Positions 1-7,872 of a DNA stretch of 64,000 bases are shown in pieces; within the stretch, counting starts at the first letter, position 1, and each line of letters opens with the position of its first letter. A program made the translations under genes and the position numbers. The notes below the pieces were generated by a model. It saw nothing but the letters and a program-made list of their open reading frames with translations, did no database searches and was not told the DNA's origin. The stretch covers positions 1 through 64,000 of the forward strand of contig NZ_JACHCQ010000011.1 in assembly GCF_014205835.1 (NCBI RefSeq), in the 5' to 3' direction. This stretch comes from Pedobacter sp. AK013. Lineage in GTDB: Bacteria > Bacteroidota > Bacteroidia > Sphingobacteriales > Sphingobacteriaceae.

Positions 1-95
1 TGCGCTTTAAGGTAAGGTCATTAGTGTTTATTCGCATAAATCATAATTAGCTATTTACAAAGCTAATTCTGTTACCGAATTACTAAACCTTTACA

Positions 96-183
96 ATTGC
101 GAGGAACGAAGCAATCTTAAAGCACACGCTAGTAGCGCTCGTTGTAAGATTGCTTCGTCGGCTGAAAAGCCTTCTCGCAATGA
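96..183. repeat. REP-like intergenic palindrome
   Basis: Imperfect inverted repeat: the left arm reads GCGAGGAACGAAGCAATCTT and the right arm contains AAGATTGCTTCGTCG followed by CTCGCAATGA. A related palindrome lies at 11311-11396, with the same CACGAAGCAAT and AAGATTGC cores. No open reading frame crosses it. It could form a long hairpin in RNA from either strand. I see nothing else in the first 95 bases. Confidence 0.7.
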
Positions 184-260
184 TGATTCCTCGCAGCCTA
201 TCATTGCAAAAAAACCTCTTTCACTGATATTGTGCATAAATTATCCCTCGAAATGACGTA
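177..260. repeat. Tail sequence shared with 59484-59570
   Basis: This stretch shares an ordered set of words with 59484-59570: ATGAnGATTCCT, then AGCCTA, ATTGCA or TTTGCA, a TGATAT/TGATTT segment, then AATTATCCCT and GAAATGACG. Both copies directly follow a REP-like palindrome. It is therefore part of a larger dispersed element rather than a simple hairpin. By-eye alignment only. Confidence 0.55.
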
Positions 261-265
261 AAATC

Positions 266-301
266 TAAATAAAAAAGCCCTTGAAAGCTAATTCAAGGGC
301 T
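266..301 (-). terminator. Rho-independent terminator after the first efp gene
   Basis: On the minus strand AGCCCTTGAA and TTCAAGGGCT form a perfect 10-bp stem with a 6-base loop, followed by TTTTTTATTTAG. It starts 18 bases after the efp stop codon. Confidence 0.9.
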
Positions 302-318
302 CAGTTAAATCTTACTAA

Positions 319-879
319 CTATTTTACACGCTCAACGTAGTCGCCTGTACGGGTGTCAATTTTAATTTTATCTCCCTGGTTAACAAACATTGGTACTTTA
401 ACTTCAACGCCATTTTCTAATGTTGCTGCTTTTAAAGCGTTTGTAGAAGTATCGCCTTTAACAGCTGGTTCAGAGTAGGTGATTTCAAATTCGGCGAAGT
501 TCGGTAATTGTGCCATAATAGCCTCATCGCTTTCCATAGAAACAATAATGTTCATACCTTCTTTTAAGAATTTAATTGCAGAACCGAATAAGGTTTTTTC
601 AACATTAAATTGCTCGTAAGAGTTATTGTCCATTACTACCAGGTAGTTGCCATCTTCGTAAAGGTATTGGTAATCGTTGGTTTCTACACGGCAAATTTCA
701 ACAGCCTCGTCTGTATTCATACGGGCTTCTACAATTCTACCTGTTTTAATGTTACGGAATTTACCGGTGTAAAATGCACCACCTTTACCAGGTGTACGAT
801 GATTCCATTCGTCAACAGTAACCAGCTCGTTATTTACACGAAGAATGTTACCTGTTTTGATTTCTGATGCTTTTGCCAT
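319..879 (-). CDS. efp: Elongation factor P, lysine-tip copy
   Basis: Elongation factor P enters stalled ribosomes at polyproline stretches and promotes peptide bond formation. The 186-residue length is normal and the three-beta-barrel pattern runs throughout (KOW-like domain, residues 1-65; OB folds after that). The domain I tip loop reads PGKGGAF with Lys32, the position that is lysylated in E. coli EF-P (Lys34). No modification enzyme gene is in the window. A second efp gene lies 131 bases upstream on the same strand, and the two proteins share long identical stretches such as VETNDYQYLYEDG and TYSEPAVKGDTST. A TACCTTTG -7 box precedes this gene, so it probably has its own promoter. EF-P identity is certain; which copy is the housekeeping one is not. 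Confidence 0.96.
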   Translation of the reverse strand: MAKASEIKTGNILRVNNELVTVDEWNHRTPGKGGAFYTGKFRNIKTGRIVEARMNTDEAVEICRVETNDYQYLYEDGNYLVVMDNNSYEQFNVEKTLFGSAIKFLKEGMNIIVSMESDEAIMAQLPNFAEFEITYSEPAVKGDTSTNALKAATLENGVEVKVPMFVNQGDKIKIDTRTGDYVERVK

Positions 880-925
880 ATTGTGTTATCCTAAATTGGA
901 TTTATATTTCAGTTTTTCGTGACGG

Positions 926-933
926 CAAAGGTA
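926..933 (-). promoter_or_regulatory. Candidate -7 box of the first efp gene
   Basis: The minus strand reads TACCTTTG, matching the Bacteroidetes TAnnTTTG -7 consensus, 46 bases before the start codon. No clear TTTG -33 box is seen at the usual distance. Confidence 0.5.
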
Positions 934-1010
934 AAATTATTTTGATAAAAACCTATAAAGGTTTAAGGTATAAGGCTTAGGGTTTAAGCAAATTTATAAC
1001 CCGATTCATA

Positions 1011-1571
1011 TTATTTTACCCGTTCCATATATTCGCCGGTTTTGGTGTCAACCTTAACCTTATCTCCTTGATTAATAAACAAAGGAACCCTAATTTCGGC
1101 GCCGGTTTCTACAGTGGCATATTTTTGTGCACTGGTAGAGGTGTCGCCTTTAACAGCTGGTTCAGAGTAGGTAATTTCCAGCTCTACACTATTAGGAAGC
1201 TGGGCAACAATCGGTTCATCACTTTCAAAAGCGACAGTTACATTCATGCCCTCTTTTAAAAACTTAATGGAGTTTCCGAAAAGCAACTTGGGGATATTGT
1301 ACTGCTCAAAAGTATTGTTGTCCATGACCACTAAATAATCGCCATCTTCATAAAGATACTGGTAGTCGTTGGTTTCTACACGGCATATGGTCACCTCCTC
1401 ATCGGTCCGGAAGCGGTATTCTACAATTTTTCCGGTTTTTACATTGCGCATACGGGCCTGATAAAAAGCCCTTAAATTTCCTGGGGTACGGTGGATGTAC
1501 TCTTCAACACTTACCAACTCTCCGTTAAAACGAAGCACGTTTCCGTTTTTTACTTCTGATGCCTTTGCCAT
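1011..1571 (-). CDS. efp: Elongation factor P paralogue with PGNLRAF tip
   Basis: Full-length 186-residue EF-P homologue, closely similar to the downstream copy at 319-879. The key difference is the domain I tip: PGNLRAF replaces PGKGGAF, so Asn32 occupies the position of the modified lysine and Arg34 sits two residues later. In known EF-P systems this tip carries lysyl-lysine, rhamnosyl-arginine, aminopentanol-lysine or a short unmodified loop. An Asn-Leu-Arg tip implies a different modification, none, or a specialised substrate range. The rest of the fold, including the YLYEDGDYLVVMDNN strand, is intact, so this is not a decaying copy. A TAACTTTG box upstream suggests separate transcription. 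Confidence 0.95.
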   Translation of the reverse strand: MAKASEVKNGNVLRFNGELVSVEEYIHRTPGNLRAFYQARMRNVKTGKIVEYRFRTDEEVTICRVETNDYQYLYEDGDYLVVMDNNTFEQYNIPKLLFGNSIKFLKEGMNVTVAFESDEPIVAQLPNSVELEITYSEPAVKGDTSTSAQKYATVETGAEIRVPLFINQGDKVKVDTKTGEYMERVK

Positions 1572-1608
1572 TTGATAATGAAATATTGTTTTGTCAATTT
1601 TTGAATGC

Positions 1609-1616
1609 CAAAGTTA
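1609..1616 (-). promoter_or_regulatory. Candidate -7 box of the second efp gene
   Basis: The minus strand reads TAACTTTG (TAnnTTTG consensus), 37 bases before the start codon. The -33 region is T-rich without a clean TTTG. Confidence 0.5.
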
Positions 1617-1728
1617 AAAAAAGGAATGTAATCCTTAAAACCGATCTATCAAAACCTCACGGGTTTCATAGGATGTGCAAAAAATATAATCTGTGAGGTT
1701 TATGAAGAAAAATACCCGTATAAAAGAA

Positions 1729-1817
1729 ATGCCTTTGGGAACCACTCCAAAGGCATAATCAACCTAAACCTCAAACTAAACTATGAAAAACTCTTTGCCT
1801 TTGCAGGCTATATTTTG
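1729..1817 (+). other. Hairpin plus possible 11-codon leader; rest of 1572-1999 empty
   Basis: This 428-base gap between efp and the ABC gene holds a 10-bp inverted repeat, ATGCCTTTGG and CCAAAGGCAT, with an 8-base loop. An A/C-rich stretch and an ATG at 1783 follow, opening an 11-codon frame (MKNSLPLQAIF, then stop). The arrangement resembles a leader or the severed 5' end of a gene. On the minus strand the hairpin could act as a distal terminator for the ABC gene. No larger gene is supported; the 72-codon frame at 1849-2067 is AT-rich noise overlapping the ABC gene. Confidence 0.3.
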
Positions 1818-1999
1818 ATTCCGAAATACGGAAAATTTGATCTTTTACTTAGAGAGATAAATTAAATAATTGTTTCTCTTTTTGGTGGTGCAAAGGTAGA
1901 TATAATTTGTGAATTACAAAATATTTTTTTAAAAATTTATTTTTAATACAAATGTATGACAAAGCAGACGTTTCGTAAGGGGTGATGTTTTTGGTTAAC

Positions 2000-2614
2000 T
2001 TACTTGTAATCTGATATTTGTATTTGATTTGTGCAGAAATCATATTCCTGAATCTGATTAGAGCCAATTATTGTTAAGCGCGCTTTTCCGAAATTTTCGA
2101 TTAGTTCACGGTACCAACTTATTCCCTGAACGTCTAAATTACTGGTTGGCTCATCTAAAAATAAAATTGGCGTATCTGTGCAGCAAGCCAAAGCCAGTTT
2201 TGTTCTTTGTTTCATTCCCGATGAAAAGTATTTAATTTCTTTGTTTGTTGCTTTTTCCAGTCCTAAAATCCCGATCAGCTTTTTGGCATCAAGGCCCGGG
2301 GCAAAATTTTTGAACTTAAAGTGGAAGTCAATAATCTCTCTTAGGGTGAAAGTCTCAACCAATTCAAGGTATGGTGCAGCCAAACTGATATATTTATAGA
2401 CGTTTTCTACCGGGATGTCTTTTGTATCGGAGAATGAGATTACTCCCTCAGAAGGAGATAAACTGCCTGTTAGCACACTTAATAATGTTGATTTACCAGA
2501 GCCATTAGGGCCTAGTATTGCATAACTGTTTCCAGAAGAAAATTCAGCACTTAAATTTCTGAAGATCCACTCCTTATTAAACCTTCTTCCAACGTTATTT
2601 AAAGAGATATTCAT
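2000..2614 (-). CDS. ABC transporter ATP-binding protein, orphan, CcmA-like
   Basis: A 204-residue single ABC ATPase. Walker A GPNGSGKST is at residues 35-43, signature FSSGMKQ near 130-136 and Walker B ILFLDEP at 150-156, followed by a D-loop-like SNLD. Where most family members have the Q-loop glutamine, this protein reads SLAAPYLELVE, so the coupling residue seems absent. No permease gene is adjacent. The start lies one base after the stop of the upstream GNAT gene, so the two are probably co-transcribed. The nearest match I can recall is the small CcmA-type ATPase found beside lpx genes in Bacteroidetes; the substrate is unknown. Confidence 0.88.
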   Translation of the reverse strand: MNISLNNVGRRFNKEWIFRNLSAEFSSGNSYAILGPNGSGKSTLLSVLTGSLSPSEGVISFSDTKDIPVENVYKYISLAAPYLELVETFTLREIIDFHFKFKNFAPGLDAKKLIGILGLEKATNKEIKYFSSGMKQRTKLALACCTDTPILFLDEPTSNLDVQGISWYRELIENFGKARLTIIGSNQIQEYDFCTNQIQISDYK

Positions 2615-2615
2615 T

Positions 2616-3080
2616 TTACCAGGCGTTTAGGAGTTTAGACATACAAACGCTGTTATCAACGCCAATATATTGCCCGTAGTTGGGTATAATGTTGTAGCCT
2701 ACTTTTTTGTAAAGCGCAAAGGCCTCTGGCTGTTTTTTGCCCGTTTCTAATACACATGCAGTAAAACCAAGTTCAGCGGCCCAGCTTTCCAGGGCATTTA
2801 AAACTTTAGCGGCAATACCTTGTTTTCTATTATCCGGATGAACAAACATCCTTTTAACCTCAGCCTCAGTTGCTGAGAAAGGTTTAATAGCGCCACAGCC
2901 AACAGGATTTCCATTGTGATAAGCAACAATCGCTTGCCTAATGTTATCAATCTTATTAAACTGAGCATAGAAAGAGTGGTCGTCACCATCTCTAATCGCT
3001 AAATCCTGATCGAGCAAGGCAACCAATGTTCTAAAATCGGTATGTTCTGAATCGGTTCTGATCAGCGTTAAATCACTCAT
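2616..3080 (-). CDS. GNAT family N-acetyltransferase
   Basis: A 154-residue single GNAT domain. The acetyl-CoA pyrophosphate loop RKQGIA follows the strand EVKRMFVHPDN (residues about 84-100), and the C-terminal half has the usual AFALYKKVGY segment. The substrate cannot be inferred. It is immediately upstream of, and separated by one base from, the orphan ABC ATPase on the same strand; 72 bases separate it from lpxA upstream. Predicted cytoplasmic with no signal peptide. Confidence 0.9.
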   Translation of the reverse strand: MSDLTLIRTDSEHTDFRTLVALLDQDLAIRDGDDHSFYAQFNKIDNIRQAIVAYHNGNPVGCGAIKPFSATEAEVKRMFVHPDNRKQGIAAKVLNALESWAAELGFTACVLETGKKQPEAFALYKKVGYNIIPNYGQYIGVDNSVCMSKLLNAW

Positions 3081-3152
3081 GAATATTTGTTTGAATTTGG
3101 TTAAGGCAATGGATTTTACCCTCTACCTCAAAACCTTCGGCCTTCTACCTTA

Positions 3153-3938
3153 TTAGCTTCCCATGCCAAAACCCTTCATTACCCCCCGGTTAGAATTGCG
3201 GATAAAATCTACAATTTCATCACGTATTTCAGTAGGTTTAAATTCGGCTTCGATCATGTCTAAAGCTTTCGTTACGTTATTGTGCTTTACAAAAAGCACG
3301 CGGTAAATTTCTTGAATCTCATCAATCTGCTCATTGGTAAAACCTCTTCTACGCAAACCCACAGAGTTAATGCCCGCATAAGAAAGTGGTTCCCGAGCTG
3401 CTTTAACATAAGGTGGAACATCTTTACGTACCAATGAACCACCAGTTACAAAGGCGTAAGAACCTACTTTAACAAACTGATGTATGGCAACCAAACCAGC
3501 CAGAACAACATTGTTACCAATGGTAATGTGGCCAGCTAAAGTGGTGCTGTTAGAAAAAATACAGTTGTTTCCAACCTCGCAATCGTGTGCAATGTGCGAA
3601 TAGGCCTGGATAAGACAATTACTACCGATAACCGTTTTCCATTTATCTTTAGTACCCCGGTTAATGGTTACACATTCGCGGATGGTGGTATTGTCGCCAA
3701 TTTCTGCAGTGGTTACCTCACCGGCAAATTTTAGATCCTGAGGCTCGCCAGAAATCACCGCACCAGGAAAGATGCGGCAGTTTTTACCGATACGTGCACC
3801 ATCCATAATGGTAACGTTCGATCCGATCCACGTTCCCTCTCCAATCACAACATCTTTATGTATCACGACAAAAGGTTCAATTACCACGTTTTCGGCAATT
3901 TTTGCCTGAGGATGTATATATGCTAAGGGTTGTATCAT
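3153..3938 (-). CDS. lpxA: Acyl-ACP--UDP-N-acetylglucosamine O-acyltransferase (LpxA)
   Basis: First acyltransferase of lipid A synthesis: it transfers a 3-hydroxyacyl chain from ACP to the 3-OH of UDP-GlcNAc in the cytoplasm. The 261-residue length is typical. The first 190 residues are left-handed beta-helix hexapeptide repeats, and the catalytic motif HIAHDC has its second histidine at residue 118, matching His125 of E. coli. The helical C-terminal domain follows. Its ATG overlaps the lpxC/fabZ stop codon by one base (TAATG), which points to translational coupling in an lpxD-lpxC/fabZ-lpxA operon. Confidence 0.97.
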   Translation of the reverse strand: MIQPLAYIHPQAKIAENVVIEPFVVIHKDVVIGEGTWIGSNVTIMDGARIGKNCRIFPGAVISGEPQDLKFAGEVTTAEIGDNTTIRECVTINRGTKDKWKTVIGSNCLIQAYSHIAHDCEVGNNCIFSNSTTLAGHITIGNNVVLAGLVAIHQFVKVGSYAFVTGGSLVRKDVPPYVKAAREPLSYAGINSVGLRRRGFTNEQIDEIQEIYRVLFVKHNNVTKALDMIEAEFKPTEIRDEIVDFIRNSNRGVMKGFGMGS

Positions 3939-5350
3939 TATTGAGCGGGTTCTGCTTGTTTAACTTTTGAAATTTGAGCCATCATTTCGGCTTCGACAAC
4001 GATTTTTTCGCCAACCATACCCACACCTTTCATCTGGGCAATGCCCCTTCTGATGGGTTCAAGTAAATCGCAACGGAAAACAATAGTATCGCCAGGAAGA
4101 ACCTGAGCTCTAAAGCGTACGTTATCTATTTTTAGGAAATAAGTAAGGTAATTTTCAGGATCGGGAACCGTACAGAGGACAAGGATTCCGCCAACCTGTG
4201 CCATAGACTCAATCTGCAATACACCCGGAAATACCGGGGCACCAGGAAAGTGGCCTTTAAAGAACTCTTCGTTCATGGTTACGTTTTTAACGCCTACCAC
4301 ATGGTTTTTAGAGAGTTCCAATATCTTATCAACAAATAAAAATGGCTGACGGTGTGGCAAAATCTCCATTATTTTAACTACATCAAATAATGGTTTTGCA
4401 TTTGGATCGTATACCTTTTGTATTTTTTTGTTTTTCTCTTTTTTAATGGCTGCTTTAATCTTTTTTGCAAAGGCAACGTTTGCAGCGTGGCCAGGGCGGG
4501 CAGCCATAATATGGCCTTTTAAATGCATCCCAACTAAAGCCAAATCGCCAATCATATCTAATAATTTATGACGGGCAGGCTCGTTTTGATAACGCAGTTC
4601 CATGTTGTTCAAAATCCCTTGCGGGGCAACATCGATATCTTTACGGTTAAATAATTTAGCCAGGTGGCTTAATTCATCTTTCGTAACTTCTTTGTCTACA
4701 ATTACAATGGCGTTATTTAAATCGCCGCCTTTAATTAAATTGTGCGATAACTGGTATTCCAATTCGTGAAGGAAACAGAAAGTACGACAAGAGGCAATTT
4801 CTTTCTTAAACTCTGCAATGGTATTAATGCCTGCGTGTTGGCTACCCAGAACAGGAGAGTTATAATCGATCATACACGTAAAACGATAGTCGTCTAACGG
4901 CATGGCCACAATTTCCACTTTCCTATCTTCTTCGGTATAGGTAATGTTATGCGGAATGGTGAAATACTCGCGGTCCGCATTTTGCTCAACTGTACCTACT
5001 TCTTCCAGTAAATCAACAAACTGGATAGAGCTTCCGTCCATAATTGGTGTTTCTGGACCATCTAATTTAATGAGTACGTTATCGAGGTCCATACCAACCA
5101 GCGACGCCATTACGTGCTCTACAGTACTTACGCTAGCGCCATTTTGGGTAAGTGTGGTGCCTCGTGAGGTATCGGTAACGTTATCTGCATCGGCTTCAAT
5201 AATGGGGTGGCCATCTAAATCAATACGCTGAAATTTAAAGCCATGATTTTCGGGGGCCGGGCAAAATGTTAAAGTAACATTAGCGCCTGTGTGTAAACCA
5301 ACACCAGATGCTGATATTTCTTGTTTAATCGTTTTTTGTCTAACGTTCAT
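3938..5350 (-). CDS. lpxC: Bifunctional LpxC deacetylase / FabZ dehydratase fusion
   Basis: Residues 1-305 are LpxC, the zinc deacetylase that commits UDP-acyl-GlcNAc to lipid A. Glu78-His79 in the VEH motif, and His261 and Asp265 in HKLLD, match the E. coli catalytic and zinc residues; His280 in KGHIMAARPGH matches the second catalytic histidine. A basic linker (residues 298-312) leads to FabZ, the 3-hydroxyacyl-ACP dehydratase, residues 325-465, with LPHRQPFLFVD, His367 in GHFPGAP and Glu381 in QIESMAQ. The fusion joins two enzymes that compete for the hydroxyacyl-ACP pool and is characteristic of Bacteroidetes. The start overlaps lpxD by 11 bases. Confidence 0.97.
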   Translation of the reverse strand: MNVRQKTIKQEISASGVGLHTGANVTLTFCPAPENHGFKFQRIDLDGHPIIEADADNVTDTSRGTTLTQNGASVSTVEHVMASLVGMDLDNVLIKLDGPETPIMDGSSIQFVDLLEEVGTVEQNADREYFTIPHNITYTEEDRKVEIVAMPLDDYRFTCMIDYNSPVLGSQHAGINTIAEFKKEIASCRTFCFLHELEYQLSHNLIKGGDLNNAIVIVDKEVTKDELSHLAKLFNRKDIDVAPQGILNNMELRYQNEPARHKLLDMIGDLALVGMHLKGHIMAARPGHAANVAFAKKIKAAIKKEKNKKIQKVYDPNAKPLFDVVKIMEILPHRQPFLFVDKILELSKNHVVGVKNVTMNEEFFKGHFPGAPVFPGVLQIESMAQVGGILVLCTVPDPENYLTYFLKIDNVRFRAQVLPGDTIVFRCDLLEPIRRGIAQMKGVGMVGEKIVVEAEMMAQISKVKQAEPAQ

Positions 5351-6416
5351 TGTGTATTGTATTCTTTTCCAGTTCAGCTGTAAGCTTTTTCAATTCCTCT
5401 TCGAGCGCATTTATTCTTTTTTCTACATCTGGAAGATGTTTGAAAATTACTGAGGCACGCATCCAGTTGCGCAGTGGCTGCGCCGGACTACCATGCCATT
5501 GTTTATTTTCTTCTGTAATATTAAAATTAATGCCAGCCTGTGCACCAATCTGTGTGCCTTTTGCCAATGTTAAGTGCCCGGCTATACCAACCTGACCGCC
5601 AACAACACTGTTAGGGCCAATTTTTGTACTTCCTGATATACCTGATTGAGCGGCTAGCACAGTGTTTTCGCCAATCTCTACATTGTGCGCAATTTGGATC
5701 AGATTATCGATTTTTGCACCTTTTTTTACAATTGTTGATCCCATTGTTGCACGATCTACGGTTGTATTTGCGCCAATTTCTACATCGTCTTCGATGATAA
5801 CGTTTCCAATCTGTGGGATTTTATTGTAAGTGCCGTCTTTTTGTGGGGCAAAACCAAAGCCATCGCTTCCGATAACGGTATTGGAATGAATAACAACTCT
5901 GCTACCGATTATAGAATTGTGATAAATTTTTACACCAGGGAAAAAAGTGCTGTTATTACCGACCTTAGAATTCGCACCGATAAAGGTTTGCGAATTTATT
6001 TTACAGCCATCGGCAATTTCTACATTCTCAGCAACATATGCAAAAGCATCTATAAAGACATTCTTGCCAATTTTTGCCGTTGGATGAACGAATGCCAGTT
6101 TATCAATTCCGGATTGTGTGGTTTGGGCATTAACGGCTTCGTTGTATTTATCTAATAAGATTGTAAAAGCGCTGTATGGATTTTCTACACGTATTAATGT
6201 ACTGGTATATGGTTGTGTAGGAGCGAAATCCTTTGATACGATAACAACTGACGCCTGAGTAGAATACAAAAAGTTTTCGTACTTAGGGTTCGAAAGAAAA
6301 GACAAAGAGCCTTCCTTCCCGTCTTCTATTTTAGAAAGTTCGGTAACGGCTACATCAGGGTTACCATCAATGGAACCGTTTAGAAACTGACTTATCTGCG
6401 TGGCAGTAAATTGCAT
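5340..6416 (-). CDS. lpxD: UDP-3-O-acylglucosamine N-acyltransferase (LpxD)
   Basis: Third step of lipid A synthesis: N-acylation of UDP-3-O-acyl-glucosamine. I start at MQFTATQ (6416), giving 358 residues. A longer frame begins at 6488, but its extra 24 codons cover the promoter, and the family starts with M.FTA.QI. An N-terminal uridine-binding domain (residues 1-95) precedes about 30 hexapeptide repeats and a C-terminal helix rich in Lys and Glu. The catalytic histidine is near residue 244 in QIAHNVEIG. The 3' end overlaps lpxC/fabZ by 11 bases, so the three lpx genes form one operon headed by this gene. Confidence 0.96.
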   Translation of the reverse strand: MQFTATQISQFLNGSIDGNPDVAVTELSKIEDGKEGSLSFLSNPKYENFLYSTQASVVIVSKDFAPTQPYTSTLIRVENPYSAFTILLDKYNEAVNAQTTQSGIDKLAFVHPTAKIGKNVFIDAFAYVAENVEIADGCKINSQTFIGANSKVGNNSTFFPGVKIYHNSIIGSRVVIHSNTVIGSDGFGFAPQKDGTYNKIPQIGNVIIEDDVEIGANTTVDRATMGSTIVKKGAKIDNLIQIAHNVEIGENTVLAAQSGISGSTKIGPNSVVGGQVGIAGHLTLAKGTQIGAQAGINFNITEENKQWHGSPAQPLRNWMRASVIFKHLPDVEKRINALEEELKKLTAELEKNTIHNER

Positions 6417-6420
6417 CGTA

Positions 6421-6451
6421 CAAAGGTATATGTTAAATTGATATGAACAAA
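6421..6451 (-). promoter_or_regulatory. Consensus Bacteroidetes promoter of the lpx operon
   Basis: The minus strand has TTTG (6451-6448), 19 bases, then TACCTTTG (6428-6421), an exact match to the TTTG-N19-TAnnTTTG promoter. Only four bases separate the -7 box from the lpxD ATG, so transcription probably begins at or within a few bases of the start codon. Confidence 0.75.
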
Positions 6452-6537
6452 AAAACCTGCTCGGGTTAAAGGTGTATATTTTACACAATAATAAGACTTA
6501 AAACGGCACTAAAAGTTAAATATTTTGTTAAATAACT

Positions 6538-7761
6538 TTAAATCCCTCTGGGGTAACAGAGGATATATTTTTCTACCGTTTTTTGCAGCGACTCCAGGTT
6601 AGATAAATCAGATGCCTTTGCAATATCAACAATATCGTTATTTTTCATCAAAATCTTAATATTTCCAACACCGGCATTATAAGCGCGGTTTTGAATAGAA
6701 TCGGTAAAAACGAAATATCGGACCTCTTCCGGTTTGATTTCTAATAAATTAATAGCGGCATCCTGCAAAAAGTTTACACGGTCGCGATTAGCCATTTCGT
6801 TACCCATTTCTACCTTATAGAGATTTCTGGAAGTAAGCATTTTACATAAAGTAGACAAAATTTTATCGTCATGTTTGGCCCAAACTTTAACGGCTGCATA
6901 AATATCCTGGTCGTCGAGGTTGGTAAAATGCTCGAGATTTTCGTGCTGAGAGAAGAAATTAGCCTCGTTAATATCGTTTTTCAAAAAATAATTTAATGAT
7001 GGTGAAGCAAATAAATCGGCTCCAGCGGCTGATAGTTCTTTTGCACGCTCTAATAATTTTACCAAAATCATCTCGCCAGAAATAACGGTTTTGTGCAGAT
7101 AAACCTGCCAGTACATCAATCTCCGGGCGATTAAAAATTTCTCGATGGAATAAATGCCTTTCTCCTCAATTACCAAATCATCATCGTAAACGTTAAACAT
7201 CTTAATAATCCGATCGAAACTGATTACACCTTCGCTAACACCCGTAAAAAAGCTGTCGCGGTTTAAATAATCCATTCTATCTAGATCTAACTGACCAGAA
7301 ATTAATTGATGTAGAAATTTTTTAGGGTAGGTACCGTTAAAAATCTCAATGGCATGGGTTAAACGTCCATCAAAATGTGCATTCAGATCATGCATCAGTT
7401 TTGTCGAAATATCTTCGTGCCTAATTCCACTTACCAAAGAATGTTCTAATGCATGCGAAAAAGGACCATGGCCGATATCGTGCAATAAAATGGCCAAAAT
7501 GGCGGATTCTTCTTCACCATCGGTTATGGTATGGCCTTTACTCCTTAAAAGATTTATGGCTAAATTCATTAAATGCATGGCACCTAATGCATGGTGGAAA
7601 CGTGTATGTAGAGCACCTGGATAAACCAAATGAGTCATTCCGAGCTGTTTGATGTAGCGCAAACGCTGGAAATAAGGATGTGAGATCACATCGTAAACTA
7701 ATTCGGACGGAATGCTGATAAAACCGTATACCGGGTCATTTATTATTTTCTTCTTGTTCAA
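6538..7761 (-). CDS. HD-domain phosphohydrolase (dGTPase/SAMHD1-like)
   Basis: A 407-residue HD-superfamily protein with HTRFHHALG (residues 52-60), the metal-binding pair His94-Asp95 in LLHDIGHGPFSHALE, and a distal aspartate in LDLDRMDYLNRDS. The pattern matches the YdhJ/SAMHD1-like group that hydrolyses dNTPs or related phosphate esters; the substrate is not determined by the sequence. The start is TTG; no in-frame ATG lies before the conserved PVYGFI segment. It is divergent from porX and sits upstream of lpxD with a 121-base gap that contains the lpx promoter, so it is probably a separate transcript. Confidence 0.88.
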   Translation of the reverse strand: MNKKKIINDPVYGFISIPSELVYDVISHPYFQRLRYIKQLGMTHLVYPGALHTRFHHALGAMHLMNLAINLLRSKGHTITDGEEESAILAILLHDIGHGPFSHALEHSLVSGIRHEDISTKLMHDLNAHFDGRLTHAIEIFNGTYPKKFLHQLISGQLDLDRMDYLNRDSFFTGVSEGVISFDRIIKMFNVYDDDLVIEEKGIYSIEKFLIARRLMYWQVYLHKTVISGEMILVKLLERAKELSAAGADLFASPSLNYFLKNDINEANFFSQHENLEHFTNLDDQDIYAAVKVWAKHDDKILSTLCKMLTSRNLYKVEMGNEMANRDRVNFLQDAAINLLEIKPEEVRYFVFTDSIQNRAYNAGVGNIKILMKNNDIVDIAKASDLSNLESLQKTVEKYILCYPRGI

Positions 7762-7872
7762 TCGTTAAAAATAGTTAAATAGATAGATACGGTACAAAAA
7801 TTGCTATTTTTATTTACAGTTTGATTTACCTGCCAAAATTAAAAAGCAATACTTACCTATTTTTACAATAAC

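Noticed and set aside
1011..1571. Second efp as a pseudogene
   Set aside because: The frame is complete, the other domains are conserved and it has a promoter-like box; only the tip differs.
1849..2067. Open frame of 72 codons
   Set aside because: AT-rich, overlaps the 3' end of the ABC gene on the same strand, and encodes no recognisable segment.
6417..6488. Longer N-terminus of LpxD
   Set aside because: The extra codons lie over a consensus promoter and the family begins at MQFTATQ.
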